A DNA stretch of 7,849 nucleotides from Planctomycetota bacterium (GTDB taxonomy: Bacteria > Planctomycetota > UBA8742 > SKZP01 > JAIOTL01): contig JAIOTL010000125.1 in assembly GCA_021106775.1 (NCBI GenBank), positions 1 to 7,849 on the forward strand, given 5' to 3'. The notes below the pieces were generated by a model. It saw nothing but the letters and a program-made list of their open reading frames with translations, had not been told where the DNA came from and did not search any database. The stretch's first letter is position 1, and every line of letters begins with the position of its first letter. This document shows, piece after piece, positions 1 to 6,776 of this stretch. Made by a program: the position numbers and the translations under genes.

Positions 1-126
1 ATCTGCATAACGCCTGCAAAACGCTACATATCGCTAAATTGATGCCTGTGCTATCTGTATCTCTACAAAATCGTCAGATTCGGTATTCTACAAACCAGTG
101 ACGTAAAGAAAAGCATGTTTACATGA

Positions 127-1542
127 TTACCACTGGCCGGTGAGGAGGTATTCGTCGATTGCATTCGCTGCCAGTCTGCCGTCACCCATTGCCAAAATAA
201 CCGTTGCACCACCACGTGTGATATCACCACCTGCAAAAACACCCTTCATCGAGGTTTTGCCGGTTGCTTCATCCACAAGGATGTTCCCCCATTTGTTTGT
301 TTCCATGTTGGGCGTAGTAGTGGTAATCAGGGGGTTCGCACCGTTGCCGATAGAAATAATCGCGGTATCAATCTCAAGAATATACTCAGAACCTTCGATA
401 GGCACAGGTCTGCGTCTTCCGGAAGCGTCAGGCTCACCAAGCTCCATCTTAATACATTGCACGCCCGTCAGAGTTCCGTCGTCGTCGCCGATAAATTTCA
501 ACGGATTATTCAGCAGCAACATTTCGATGCCTTCCTGCTTGGCGTGATGAATTTCCTCGTTTCGCGCTGGCATTTCCGCTTCCGAACGTCGATAAATGAT
601 GTACGATTTCTCGGCACCAAGGCGCTTGGCGGTTCTGCACGAATCCATGGCAACATTTCCACCACCAACGGTTGCAACAAATCTACCGCGTCTAATCGGC
701 GTGTCATATTCCGGAAATCTGTAGGCGGAAAGCAGGTTCGAGCGAGTCAAATATTCGTTCGAGGAGTAAACGCCGTTCAAGTTTTCACCTTCAATATTCA
801 TAAACCATGGAAGACCTGCGCCAACGCCGATATACACCGCGTCAAAATCCTGCTCAAACAGGTCGTCAATTGAATCAACCATGCCAATAACGTAATCGCA
901 TTTAATTTCAACGCCCATTTTGCGCAAAATATCCACTTCGGTATCAACAATTTCCTTGGGAAGCCTGAACTCAGGAATTCCGTACCTTAAAACTCCACCA
1001 GTTGCGTGAAGAGCCTCAAAAATCGTAACGGAATAACCTTTCATCGCCAAATCACCTGCAACGGTTAATCCACCAGGACCCGAGCCTACAACTGCTATCT
1101 TCTTGTTTTTTGGTTCCTGACATGGCGGAGGTTTTATTTTCCCACTATTACGCTCCAAATCCGCAGAAAACCTCTCAAGCCTTCCAATTGCAACTGGATC
1201 ACCTTTTTTTCCTCGGATGCAACGTATTTCGCACTGAGATTCTTGCGGGCAAACCCTACCACATACTGCTGGCAGCAGGTTCGTCTTTTTTATCGTTGTA
1301 ATTGCGTCATCAAATTTCCCATCTGCAATTTCTAAAACGAATTTCGGAATATCAATATTAACCGGACAACCTTTGATGCAGGGAGCACTTTTGCAATTGA
1401 GACACCTTTGTGCTTCTTTTATCGCTGTTTCCGGGTCATATCCGAAAGGTACTTCACTAAAATTATGTGATCTTACGCTGGGGTCTTGTTCAGGCATCGA
1501 TTGCCTTGGAATCTGCATCTTTTCCTTGGGTGACAATGTCAT
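127..1542 (-). CDS. gltA: NADPH-dependent glutamate synthase small-subunit family Fe-S flavoprotein (GltA/NfnB type)
   Basis: This is a flavoprotein of the family that moves electrons between NAD(P)H, FAD and 4Fe-4S clusters. It is either a stand-alone glutamate synthase (GltA) or the large subunit of the bifurcating ferredoxin:NADP reductase NfnAB. In order it has an Fe-S domain with two four-Cys groups (C47, C50, C55, C59 and C94, C98, C104, C108), an FAD-binding GSGPGG (153-158), an NADPH-binding GGGNVA (about 293-298) followed by YRRSEAEMPAR, and a C-terminal FAD motif GVFAGGD...GDGR (434-456). At 471 aa it has the normal length of the family. I chose the ATG at 1542 because AGGAG sits 5 bases upstream and family members usually begin close to LSPKEKMxIPRQ. 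An in-frame TTG at 1584 would add 14 residues but lacks a well-placed ribosome site. No GltB or NfnA gene is adjacent. The family is certain; the choice between GltA and NfnB cannot be made from this window. Confidence 0.95.
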   Translation of the reverse strand: MTLSPKEKMQIPRQSMPEQDPSVRSHNFSEVPFGYDPETAIKEAQRCLNCKSAPCIKGCPVNIDIPKFVLEIADGKFDDAITTIKKTNLLPAVCGRVCPQESQCEIRCIRGKKGDPVAIGRLERFSADLERNSGKIKPPPCQEPKNKKIAVVGSGPGGLTVAGDLAMKGYSVTIFEALHATGGVLRYGIPEFRLPKEIVDTEVDILRKMGVEIKCDYVIGMVDSIDDLFEQDFDAVYIGVGAGLPWFMNIEGENLNGVYSSNEYLTRSNLLSAYRFPEYDTPIRRGRFVATVGGGNVAMDSCRTAKRLGAEKSYIIYRRSEAEMPARNEEIHHAKQEGIEMLLLNNPLKFIGDDDGTLTGVQCIKMELGEPDASGRRRPVPIEGSEYILEIDTAIISIGNGANPLITTTTPNMETNKWGNILVDEATGKTSMKGVFAGGDITRGGATVILAMGDGRLAANAIDEYLLTGQW

Positions 1543-1547
1543 TTTCG

Positions 1548-1552
1548 CTCCT
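1548..1552 (-). promoter_or_regulatory. Shine-Dalgarno AGGAG that sets the gltA start
   Basis: On the minus strand AGGAG lies 5 bases before the ATG at 1542. The alternative TTG at 1584 has only a GAGG one base away, which is too close to work well. This supports the shorter 471-residue protein. Confidence 0.7.
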
Positions 1553-1584
1553 GGCTCGGTAAACTCAGTTTTACTATTCCTCAA

Positions 1585-1852
1585 ACCTCAAAAGGTTATC
1601 ATTTATAAAGGGTTTATCAATGACACATTTTGTTTTTTGCACTATGTTTTTTGTGATATTAAATAGCCTGCTCATCACTTGGAATGAAATATTTGCTTTT
1701 TTCTTGTGTTTGGATATTCTTTGTTTAAAATACAATAATGCTAAACAAGGTCTGTTATAAAATTCGATTAATTACATTTTATTAATTGTTTCTTTACGTT
1801 TTTGTTTATACTTCATATGAAACAACAACTATTGTGAGCTTGAGAATCAAAT
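1585..1852. other. AT-rich divergent intergenic region, gltA / GGDEF gene
   Basis: This spacer separates the minus-strand gltA from the plus-strand cyclase gene, so it should contain promoters for both. It is strongly AT-rich. Several loose -10-like hexamers can be found on each strand (for example TACAAT at 1731-1736), but none has a convincing -35 partner. I see no RNA gene, no strong hairpin and no credible small ORF. Confidence 0.6.
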
Positions 1853-3049
1853 ATGGATTATCGGCAACTATATAATAAACTGAAAAGTAAGCTCCAAGAC
1901 TGCGATGACGTTGAAATTGAGTATTCGATGAAGCAAATTGAAAAGCTAATCGATGAACGTCAAAGCTTCGAGAAAGAAATTCGCAGAAAACATCATAATT
2001 ATTTGACAATTTTGGAAACTGTAAGGGAAATCTCGCTTAAAGCACTTGATATTCCTCGTTTCGAACAATATATCATCAACATGCTTCGCGGACATTTTGG
2101 CGTTAAAACCGTGATATTTCTACGCCAGGAAGAGTATTTAGATCCATATTTCGGTGTATATACACCAAGATTAATAAAATCACCAAAATTAAAAATACCG
2201 ATAAAATCCAATTTTATTAAACACCTAAGCAATCTGGCGGAATCTGGAAACATTTTATTCGTCAACAACCCAACACCTGAGTTTAATGATAAAAGAATAC
2301 TCAATAATTTTAAGAATTTTGGAGTAAATCTTGTTGTTCCCTTAATGAAAAAAGACGATCACAATGAGATGACGATGCACGGGTTAATCTGCATGGGTAA
2401 TCGCATTGGAGATGTCGAATATACTGATGAAGATGTGGAAATGCTCCTGCTTCTCGGTTCAATGATAGGTATTTCACTCCATAATGCGCATCTCTACCAC
2501 CGTTCTATTGTTGATGGATTGACGCGAGTTTTTTCGCGAGGTCATTTTGACATTAATCTCGAACTTGAACTTGAAAGAATTCGAAAACACAATGAACTCA
2601 CTCCTGCGAATAAACCTAAGGATTTGCAGCATTTAACGCTAATTATGGTGGATATCGACAATTTCAAGCTTTTCAACGATAATTATGGACACCCGCTTGG
2701 CGACAAAATTCTGTACGAAGTTGCTCAAACCCTGAAAAATACAGTTAGAAAACTTGATATTGTATGCAGATACGGTGGTGAAGAATTTGGAATTATTATA
2801 CCGAATTCCGGCTTCGAAGGTGCTGAAATCGTTGCTGAAAGAATTAGAAATGAAATTGAGGAGTTGAAAATTGAATCAGCGGATTTCGGCAAGGTAAACG
2901 TTACAATATCTGTTGGAGTTGCTGTTTATCCTGACGATGCTTGCGAAATTCGGACGCTGATTGCCAATGCCGACACAGCTCTTTATTCAGCAAAATCAAT
3001 GGGAAAAAACAACTACGTTTTCTACAAATCATTGGGAACAGACAAATAA
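1853..3049 (+). CDS. Soluble GAF-GGDEF diguanylate cyclase
   Basis: The protein probably joins two GTP into cyclic di-GMP in the cytosol. It is 398 aa with no membrane segment or signal peptide. Residues 1-60 are charged and helical and may form a coiled coil. Residues about 65-215 look like a GAF-type sensor. The GGDEF domain runs from about 218 to 392. Its key residues are all there: D221-GLT, the metal-binding D267 in MVDIDNFK, N275/D284 in the NDNYGHPLGD stretch, and the active-site GGEEF at 308-312. An RKLD at 299-302, five residues before GGEEF, is the classic inhibitory I-site, so product feedback is likely. Between the first helix and the MVDID strand there is an insertion of about ten residues (around 249-260). 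The ribosome site is weak (GAG, 8 bases before the ATG). The GAF ligand cannot be read from the sequence. It stands alone, convergent with the STAS gene. Confidence 0.95.
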   Translation: MDYRQLYNKLKSKLQDCDDVEIEYSMKQIEKLIDERQSFEKEIRRKHHNYLTILETVREISLKALDIPRFEQYIINMLRGHFGVKTVIFLRQEEYLDPYFGVYTPRLIKSPKLKIPIKSNFIKHLSNLAESGNILFVNNPTPEFNDKRILNNFKNFGVNLVVPLMKKDDHNEMTMHGLICMGNRIGDVEYTDEDVEMLLLLGSMIGISLHNAHLYHRSIVDGLTRVFSRGHFDINLELELERIRKHNELTPANKPKDLQHLTLIMVDIDNFKLFNDNYGHPLGDKILYEVAQTLKNTVRKLDIVCRYGGEEFGIIIPNSGFEGAEIVAERIRNEIEELKIESADFGKVNVTISVGVAVYPDDACEIRTLIANADTALYSAKSMGKNNYVFYKSLGTDK

Positions 3050-3212
3050 CAGAAATCGTTGTTCAGCAATATAAGAACTTGGTTTTAAAATCTACAAACC
3101 TGCAAAAAACCGAAAAATTCTTACTCATGTTTTCTTTACTTGAATGTTCGAATCATACTTATGCTGACTCGATTATGAAGGTATCAAAGAATTCGCAAGA
3201 TTTGTGTTTTGG
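3050..3212. other. Intergenic spacer between convergent genes
   Basis: About 160 bases separate the stops of the cyclase gene and the STAS gene. A terminator for both directions would be expected here. The only pairing I see is a weak GGTTTT...AAAACC with a long loop near 3080-3110, and no clear hairpin plus T-tract stands out. The open frame that crosses this region runs into the cyclase gene and looks non-coding. Confidence 0.5.
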
Positions 3213-3599
3213 TTATGCAGGTCGAGATTCAACTGCATAAGATAAATCTTCTGTTTCCCTTTTTACTGTTAAACTACGTATGGCGTCACTAATCTCAGGG
3301 CATATATTAAATCTGTAGGAACCACCCAAACTAGCATTAAGTAGATGGAATATTGCAGGTGGGGAAGAGATAATAAATCTGCCTTGTAGTTCCTCTATCA
3401 GTGCTTTTATACGGGCAAAATCCATAATTGATGAGAGCATCATTCGTTTTGTGCCGGATAAATCAAGGATTATGTCCTTATGCGAATTATCAAGCGTACA
3501 ATTTATCGCACTCAGCGCGGATTCTGCTATGAAAGAGCCTGTAAAACTAATTATAGCTATATTTTCTGAGAAATAAGAAATGTTACATTCTGAATTCAC
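3213..3599 (-). CDS. STAS-domain protein (anti-sigma-factor antagonist-like), degenerate phosphosite
   Basis: This 128-aa single-domain protein has the STAS pattern of the SpoIIAA/RsbV kind: an early strand ending in F-T-G (about 15-21), a helix, the strand IILDLSG (43-49), then the loop that normally holds D-S-S-G, a helix, the strand GRFIISSPP (73-81), and a final helix with EISDAI. Such proteins usually bind an anti-sigma factor or a signalling partner and are switched by serine phosphorylation. Here the loop reads M-L-S-S-I (54-58). Both serines remain, but the usual Asp and Gly are replaced by Leu and Ile, so phospho-control may be altered. The start is a GTG with GGAG seven bases upstream (3607-3610); an ATG at 3612 is out of frame. 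The last 18 residues are polar and lie outside the fold. No kinase or phosphatase gene is nearby. Assignment to STAS rests on pattern recognition and is likely but not certain. Confidence 0.75.
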   Translation of the reverse strand: MNSECNISYFSENIAIISFTGSFIAESALSAINCTLDNSHKDIILDLSGTKRMMLSSIMDFARIKALIEELQGRFIISSPPAIFHLLNASLGGSYRFNICPEISDAIRSLTVKRETEDLSYAVESRPA

Positions 3600-3606
3600 T
3601 TTTTGA

Positions 3607-3610
3607 CTCC
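3607..3610 (-). promoter_or_regulatory. Shine-Dalgarno GGAG for the GTG-started STAS gene
   Basis: GGAG on the minus strand lies seven bases before the GTG at 3599, which is an ideal spacing and supports this unusual start codon. Confidence 0.65.
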
Positions 3611-3640
3611 ATTATTATATTTATAATTATATCGTTAATT

Positions 3641-3672
3641 TTTGGTTTTTCAATAGTATTTTGGTATTTTTG
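3641..3672 (+). promoter_or_regulatory. Possible Bacteroidota-type promoter (TTTG-N20-TATTTTTG)
   Basis: TTTG at 3641-3644 and TATTTTTG at 3665-3672 are separated by 20 bases. This fits the known Bacteroidota -33/-7 pattern TTTG/TAnnTTTG. It would start transcription roughly 150 bases before the protease ATG. The region is so T-rich that a chance match is quite possible. Confidence 0.25.
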
Positions 3673-3764
3673 CTTATTGTTTTTGTTTTCTTGGTAATTA
3701 ACGCATTGAAAATTTATTTAGTAAAGCAACTTCTTTGATTTCTTCAGTCTTCAAGAATTTTGTG

Positions 3765-3770
3765 TATAAT
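3765..3770 (+). promoter_or_regulatory. Possible sigma-70-like -10 box TATAAT
   Basis: A perfect TATAAT lies about 60 bases before the protease ATG, a normal distance for a -10 box. No good -35 hexamer is found 16-18 bases upstream, so the assignment is weak. Confidence 0.3.
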
Positions 3771-3821
3771 GCTTTCCACAATATGTACAAACACTTTCTG
3801 AGCAATTTCTTTGTGCAAAAA

Positions 3822-3825
3822 AGGA
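3822..3825 (+). promoter_or_regulatory. Shine-Dalgarno AGGA that sets the AAA-protease start
   Basis: AGGA (part of AAGGA) lies six bases before the ATG at 3832. The in-frame TTG at 3811 would place this ribosome site inside the gene, so the ATG is preferred. Confidence 0.7.
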
Positions 3826-3831
3826 TATGAA

Positions 3832-5994
3832 ATGAGCAGAAAACTGCTGATAAAACTTGAACTGCCAGTTGACATCTCAATTCAGGATGCAGTAGAAATC
3901 GCGTATAGCAAAATGCTGGACGAGGTTTTCAATAAGCTAAGCTCAGGGCTTTCCACCGAAATAGAATGTGAAAAAGAGCTTGTTCCCCATCTGCTTCGGC
4001 GTTTACGTGAAAGATTCAGAGACAAAAGCGTCAGCAAGCATAACCTCAGACTCATAAGCGGAATCTCTCAAAAAGATGGTGTTGAAATCGAAAAGGAGTC
4101 AGGCGGAATTCTTCAAAGCACGCTGAATAACCTGAAAAACGCGGTTTATCATGCTGCGGAGGACGAAATTATCGCCATTTTGAATCTTGACCTAATCACA
4201 ACCGTTACACGCTCAGGTCTGACAGCAGAGTCGCGCGAAGTGTCAGCAATTCTTTATGAAAACCCGACCCTTGTCATGTTGATATTCAAGGACCCATCGT
4301 TTCAGCTTCCGGAAGTTATTTCGGACTTGTTTCCGATAAAAGTTCAAATTGCCGGTATTTCAAGGCAAAATCTGCCGAACCTAATAACTCAGCGAGAAGC
4401 ACGGAAACTCAGTTTCAAAGAGTTTGACCCATATTTGCTGTACAAATTTTCGTCTGGATTGAATGCTGTGAAATTTCGAATGATTATGTCGAGTTTTTGT
4501 GATGTCGATAATAACGGATGCGAGCGATATCCAGATGTCGAGCCTGAAACTGCAAACAGGATTATCGATGAACGTATTGCTATTTTGCGAAATATGACGA
4601 TAAAAAGTAATTTTGAGCTGCCAAACGTGAGTATTGACAGGGACATAGGCGGATATGACAAGGTGAAACAAAGACTGCGAAGAGAAATCATTGACCTTGT
4701 ATCTGAGCTTGATAATCTAGAAAATCCCGACGAAATCAGTGAACTTGAAGGATTGATTCCGCGCGGCATAATTTTTACCGGACCTCCTGGAACCGGCAAA
4801 ACTCTTTTCGCAAAGGCTCTTGCAACCGAGTTAAACGCTACTGTGATAGTAGTTTCCGGTCCCGAATTGAAGTCGAAATGGTTTGGCGAAACAGAGGAAA
4901 ATATCCGCAGAATTTTCGCAAAAGCGAGACAATCCGCACCTTCTATCATCATTTTCGACGAGATTGATTCAATAGCACCTTCGCGAACCCAAAGCATTAT
5001 GCATGATGTTACACATTCTACGGTTAATCAGCTATTAACCGAAATTGACGGTTTCCGCTCAGACGAACTCGTTTTTGTTGTCGGAACGACGAATTTCAGC
5101 GAATCGCTTGACCAGGCACTTCTGCGTCCAGGCAGATTCGTGCTTAGAATCGAAATGCCACCGCCGAACGAGAATGAGCGTAAAAGCATTCTGACTCTGT
5201 ATCGTCAAAAACTTAAAATGGCAATAACTAACGAAAACCTTGATTATCTGGTGTCGCGAACCGAAGGATTTTATGATGCGAGAACTCAGGCACATTTCAG
5301 CGGAGACCATCTGCATTCTTTGATGAAGGCGATAAAACGGGAGACAATTCGGCGTAAAAGCAAAAATAGCATCAATCGCATGCTGATAGATTCAGTTTTT
5401 GCTGAGATTCGTGGAACTTCCCAGAAACTTACTTCTGAAGAAATGGCGGTTTCTGCGGTACACGAGGCAGGTCATGCGCTTTTGATGGAACTTATAGATG
5501 AAGCACCCGACTGCGAGAAAATCTCGATAATGGCAGACGATGAATATGCTGCGGGGTATACAATTCCTCAACTCAGGCAGAAACGGCTTCTTAACACGAA
5601 GGAAGTTCGTTCGATGATTACGGTTGCGCTTGGCGGAAGGGTCGCGGAAGAGCTAATTTTCAAGACCGTCAGTATTGGATGCGAGCATGACCTGTATACG
5701 GCGACGGAAATCGCGCGATATATGACAACTGTTAGCGGGTTAATTGAGGGTGAGAATAATCTGAGGTCGTTTTATTCTGAACAACCAAATTCCCAGCAAA
5801 TACCAATATCCGCAGAAAAGCTGCGAGAAATTGACGAATCAATCGAAAAAATACTCAAGGAAGAATATTTACGGGCAAAAACATTAATCGGTAAAAACCT
5901 GAAAATTATCGGCGATTTGCAGGCAGTGCTTTTGGAAAAAACGATTCTGTATCGAGAGGATTTTTTGAGCATCGTGGAGAAAGTAAAAAAATAA
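3832..5994 (+). CDS. Soluble FtsH-like AAA+ zinc metalloprotease (AAA + peptidase M41)
   Basis: The protein (720 aa) should use ATP to unfold proteins and cut them with a zinc site. Residues 1 to about 270 form an unusual N-terminal region. The AAA+ core follows (about 273-500) with Walker A GPPGTGKT (317-324), Walker B IIIFDEID (372-379), sensor-1 N421 and both arginine fingers (R432, R435). The pore loop is KWFG (349-352), as in Cdc48/Vps4, rather than the FtsH-style loop. The M41 peptidase has HEAGH (544-548) and the third zinc ligand D620 in HDLYTAT. The C-terminal helices match the M41 pattern of ID...I...A up to EDFLSIVEKV. Normal FtsH has one or two membrane helices at the start; none is visible here, so the enzyme looks cytosolic. 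It is longer than typical FtsH (about 610-650 aa). It probably forms an operon with the CPBP protease gene 20 bases downstream. It should not be simply called ftsH. All catalytic residues are intact, so activity is expected; substrates are unknown. Confidence 0.93.
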   Translation: MSRKLLIKLELPVDISIQDAVEIAYSKMLDEVFNKLSSGLSTEIECEKELVPHLLRRLRERFRDKSVSKHNLRLISGISQKDGVEIEKESGGILQSTLNNLKNAVYHAAEDEIIAILNLDLITTVTRSGLTAESREVSAILYENPTLVMLIFKDPSFQLPEVISDLFPIKVQIAGISRQNLPNLITQREARKLSFKEFDPYLLYKFSSGLNAVKFRMIMSSFCDVDNNGCERYPDVEPETANRIIDERIAILRNMTIKSNFELPNVSIDRDIGGYDKVKQRLRREIIDLVSELDNLENPDEISELEGLIPRGIIFTGPPGTGKTLFAKALATELNATVIVVSGPELKSKWFGETEENIRRIFAKARQSAPSIIIFDEIDSIAPSRTQSIMHDVTHSTVNQLLTEIDGFRSDELVFVVGTTNFSESLDQALLRPGRFVLRIEMPPPNENERKSILTLYRQKLKMAITNENLDYLVSRTEGFYDARTQAHFSGDHLHSLMKAIKRETIRRKSKNSINRMLIDSVFAEIRGTSQKLTSEEMAVSAVHEAGHALLMELIDEAPDCEKISIMADDEYAAGYTIPQLRQKRLLNTKEVRSMITVALGGRVAEELIFKTVSIGCEHDLYTATEIARYMTTVSGLIEGENNLRSFYSEQPNSQQIPISAEKLREIDESIEKILKEEYLRAKTLIGKNLKIIGDLQAVLLEKTILYREDFLSIVEKVKK

Positions 5995-6014
5995 TTGATT
6001 GAAAGTGATTAAAA

Positions 6015-6692
6015 ATGTCAAAAAAGAATAATATTATTGCTGTCTGCTTAACAATGATTCTGCCATCGGTTTTTTCAATTTGTTACTTCGTTTTCACCAC
6101 CGAACAGTCGTTTGCACAGATTCTATACAGCACTTCAAGATTTCTTCTGGTTTTGCTGCCTATTGTGTGGGTCATTTTCGTTGATAAACAAAGATTCCCT
6201 CTGATAAGATTTAAGACAAACGGACTTTTCGCAGGCGTTTTATCAGGATTTTTTATCGGAGCAGTAATTCTCGCCTTCTATTTCTTTGTTTTCAAAAATA
6301 TTCTTGATTTCTCAATGTTAAGATTCAAGGCTGAGCAACTCGGTTTTTCCGGTAATAATTTCTTTATTGTTGCTATATTTATCACGCTTATAAATTCTTT
6401 AGTCGAAGAGTATTACTGGCGTTGGTTCGCGTTTTCGAAATTGAGAAGTGTTATTTCATCTCGAAAAGCAATGATAATATCTGCACTTGGTTTTTCATTT
6501 CATCATCTGATTGTCCTGATTACTTATTTCGGTATGGCTTATGGCATTTTGTTTAGCTTCGGTACATTTATCGGCGGAGTGGTTTGGGCATATTTCTACG
6601 ACAGATATGATTCAATATTGCCATGCATTGTCAGCCATATAATTGTTGATGTAGCGGTTATGATAGTCGGTTATGATGTACTCTTCAGCTAG
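6015..6692 (+). CDS. CPBP family intramembrane glutamic-type protease (CAAX/Abi-like)
   Basis: This is a 225-aa, strongly hydrophobic membrane protein with about six to seven helices (for example near 7-27, 40-56, 70-92, 115-130, 152-170, 174-193 and 203-220). It has the three signature motifs of the CPBP/Abi family: EExxxR as E131-E132-YYW-R136, FxxxH as F160...H164, and HxxxD as H208...D212. Members with these residues are intramembrane proteases related to eukaryotic Rce1; in bacteria some give bacteriocin self-immunity or process peptides, but most have no known substrate. The gene begins 20 bases after the AAA-protease stop with no terminator between, so the two are probably co-transcribed. 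The ribosome site is weak (purine-rich GAAAGTGA upstream). A double palindrome begins 17 bases after its stop. Family call is firm; the role is open. Confidence 0.92.
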   Translation: MSKKNNIIAVCLTMILPSVFSICYFVFTTEQSFAQILYSTSRFLLVLLPIVWVIFVDKQRFPLIRFKTNGLFAGVLSGFFIGAVILAFYFFVFKNILDFSMLRFKAEQLGFSGNNFFIVAIFITLINSLVEEYYWRWFAFSKLRSVISSRKAMIISALGFSFHHLIVLITYFGMAYGILFSFGTFIGGVVWAYFYDRYDSILPCIVSHIIVDVAVMIVGYDVLFS

Positions 6693-6709
6693 GGAAGTTT
6701 TTAAGTATT

Positions 6710-6776
6710 GGTATGACAGGCTTCCTTGCCTGTCATTGATGATGCTGAAGGAGTCAGGCAAGATGCCTGACCTACC
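6710..6776. repeat. REP/BIME-like double palindrome
   Basis: Two short hairpins lie close together. The first has arms TGACAGGC / GCCTGTCA (6714-6721 and 6728-6735) around a 6-base loop. The second has arms GTCAGGC / GCCTGAC (6753-6759 and 6765-6771) around a 5-base loop. The outer ends also pair: GGTATGACAGGC at 6710-6721 against GCCTGACCTACC at 6765-6776, with 10 of 12 matches. The two units are therefore inverted copies of one REP-like sequence. Such elements are usually scattered between genes, are often mobilised by a RAYT-type transposase, and can stabilise or end the upstream mRNA. There is no T-tract, so it is not a textbook intrinsic terminator. Confidence 0.75.

Larger units (their letters stand above)
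3611..3820. other. AT-rich divergent intergenic region, STAS gene / AAA-protease gene
   Basis: This stretch should hold promoters for the STAS gene (minus) and the protease operon (plus). It has T-rich runs and two candidate plus-strand promoter signals, listed separately. I see no RNA gene and no coding frame worth calling. Confidence 0.55.

Noticed and set aside
3..101. Open plus-strand frame at the left edge that could be the 3' end of a gene convergent with gltA
   Set aside because: It gives only about 32 residues with no recognisable family, and such a short open stretch is expected by chance. The left 126 bases are left uncalled.
110..126. Small inverted repeat CATG-TTTA-CATG just after the gltA stop as a terminator
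   Set aside because: The stem is only four to five AT-rich pairs, too weak to call a terminator.
457..873. Plus-strand open frame inside gltA
   Set aside because: It lies wholly opposite a well-supported conserved gene and its translation resembles no known protein.
1543..1584. Extended gltA start at TTG 1584
   Set aside because: No well-spaced ribosome site; the ATG at 1542 has AGGAG and agrees with the family's usual N-terminus.
4389..4997. Long minus-strand open frame inside the AAA-protease gene
   Set aside because: It is the mirror of the conserved AAA core, has low-complexity serine-rich translation and no family match by eye.
3832..5994. Plain housekeeping ftsH annotation
   Set aside because: No membrane helix, a different pore loop and a long unrelated N-terminal region make that label misleading.
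6710..6776. CRISPR array or attachment site
   Set aside because: There are only two units, in inverted orientation, with no regular spacers and no cas or integrase gene nearby.
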